13,954 nt of DNA from Scatosoma sp045652965 (lineage in GTDB: Bacteria > Bacillota > Clostridia > Christensenellales > Borkfalkiaceae), in assembly GCA_045652965.1 (NCBI GenBank), contig JAZOLI010000100.1, positions 1-13,954 on the forward strand, in the 5' to 3' direction. A program made the translations under genes and the position numbers. Under the pieces are notes generated by a model. That model was not told the origin of the DNA. It did not search any database and saw only the letters and a list, made by a program, of their open reading frames with translations. Within the stretch, counting starts at the first letter, position 1, and each line of letters begins with the position of its first letter. Below, piece after piece: positions 13,771-13,954 of the stretch.

Positions 13771-13792
13771 ATTATAGCACTATTATAGCACT
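13771..13792 (-). promoter_or_regulatory. Tandem extended -10 elements facing purH
   Basis: An 11-bp unit, ATTATAGCACT on the plus strand, is repeated head to tail (13771-13781 and 13782-13792). On the minus strand each copy reads AGTGCTATAAT, a perfect extended -10, TGCTATAAT. TTGAAA lies 19 bases upstream of the copy nearer purH, which is a poor spacing. Transcription from here would cross the DUF1294-like gene in antisense and reach purH after about 430 bases. The same core occurs before the Nudix gene, which supports promoter function. Confidence 0.5.
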
Positions 13793-13836
13793 TTTTTTCA
13801 AAATAGGGAAATGAATAAAGGCATTAAAGAAAATTT

Positions 13837-13868
13837 ATGTGAATTAAGTGAAAAATTCACATTTTTTT
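13837..13868 (+). terminator. Terminator after the DUF1294-like gene
   Basis: ATGTGAATT (13837-13845) and AATTCACAT (13854-13862) form a perfect 9-bp stem with an 8-nt loop, followed by a T-run to 13868. It lies 77 bases after the stop codon. The stem is AT-rich, so efficiency may be moderate. In the minus direction the T-run is broken by AAA, so plus is the likely sense. Confidence 0.75.
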
Positions 13869-13938
13869 GATAATTTTTATAAAAAAGAAAAATAATTGAA
13901 AATTTTGAGATTTTTTTGGAAAAAGTCGCGAAAATTAT

Positions 13939-13944
13939 TTGACA
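13939..13944 (+). promoter_or_regulatory. Consensus -35 hexamer at the window edge
   Basis: TTGACA, a perfect -35, occurs in very AT-rich DNA ten bases before the window ends, where the matching -10 would fall outside. Lying downstream of a terminator, it may begin the promoter of a plus-strand gene to the right. The rest of 13869-13954 shows no gene or other clear signal. Confidence 0.35.
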
Positions 13945-13954
13945 ATTTTTTTGA

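Noticed and set aside
13761..13798. Hairpin GCTATA-TCAT-TATAGC with a later T-run as a plus-strand terminator
   Set aside because: The T-run is about 15 bases away from the short AT-rich stem; the tandem -10 reading and the better terminator at 13837 explain the region more simply.
1..13954. Mobile element, prophage, CRISPR array, tRNA or rRNA
   Set aside because: No transposase, integrase, spaced direct repeats or RNA gene signatures were seen; the only tandem repeat is the 11-bp unit at 13771-13792.

Overview
The window looks like chromosomal DNA of a Bacillota bacterium of class Clostridia. This rests on gene content: an ECF-type vitamin transporter subunit beside a type III pantothenate kinase, a short HisG with a separate HisZ, a DUF4364 winged-helix protein, a TSCPD-domain protein, an HPr-like protein without the active-site histidine, and a tiny cysteine-rich membrane protein. 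Strong AGGAG-type ribosome binding sites and TATAAT promoters agree. No tRNA, rRNA, CRISPR array, insertion sequence, integrase or phage gene was seen. Species cannot be named from sequence alone.

Left block (1-6443, minus strand). One tight operon reads serC - serA - DUF1015 - hisZ - hisG - hisD, with hisD cut by the left edge. It starts from a promoter just upstream of serC. The first two genes make 3-phosphohydroxypyruvate and phosphoserine. The last three begin and end the histidine pathway. The DUF1015 gene between them has no assigned function. Gaps are 11-60 bases and hisZ/hisG overlap, so serine and histidine synthesis appear co-transcribed.

Middle block (6459-9388, minus strand). 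A second operon reads ECF S component (probable pantothenate transporter) - coaX - hom, closed by a terminator whose stem pairs fully only in the minus-strand RNA. Its leader of about 100 nt begins with an 8-bp stem at the predicted transcript start and may be a cis-regulatory RNA.

Right block (9474-11786). A small cysteine-rich protein gene (plus) converges on a Nudix hydrolase gene (minus) at a shared bidirectional terminator. Divergent from the Nudix gene, a plus-strand group encodes an HPr-like protein, a DUF4364 protein and a TSCPD protein, ending in a second bidirectional terminator. The 150-nt spacer before DUF4364 is rich in hairpins, one of which covers the ribosome binding site. A 17-nt motif is shared, with two differences, between this spacer and the leader of the cysteine-rich gene.

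Right edge (11795-13954). purH (minus) faces away from a small DUF1294-like membrane protein gene (plus), with a plus-strand terminator after it. Two tandem extended -10 promoter elements on the minus strand lie beyond that gene, so purH may be transcribed with a leader of about 430 nt antisense to it. The last 85 bases are very AT-rich and hold only a consensus -35 hexamer. No stretch over 300 bases lacks a gene. Most genes are ordinary metabolism; the points worth a second look are the DUF1015 gene and the leader RNAs.
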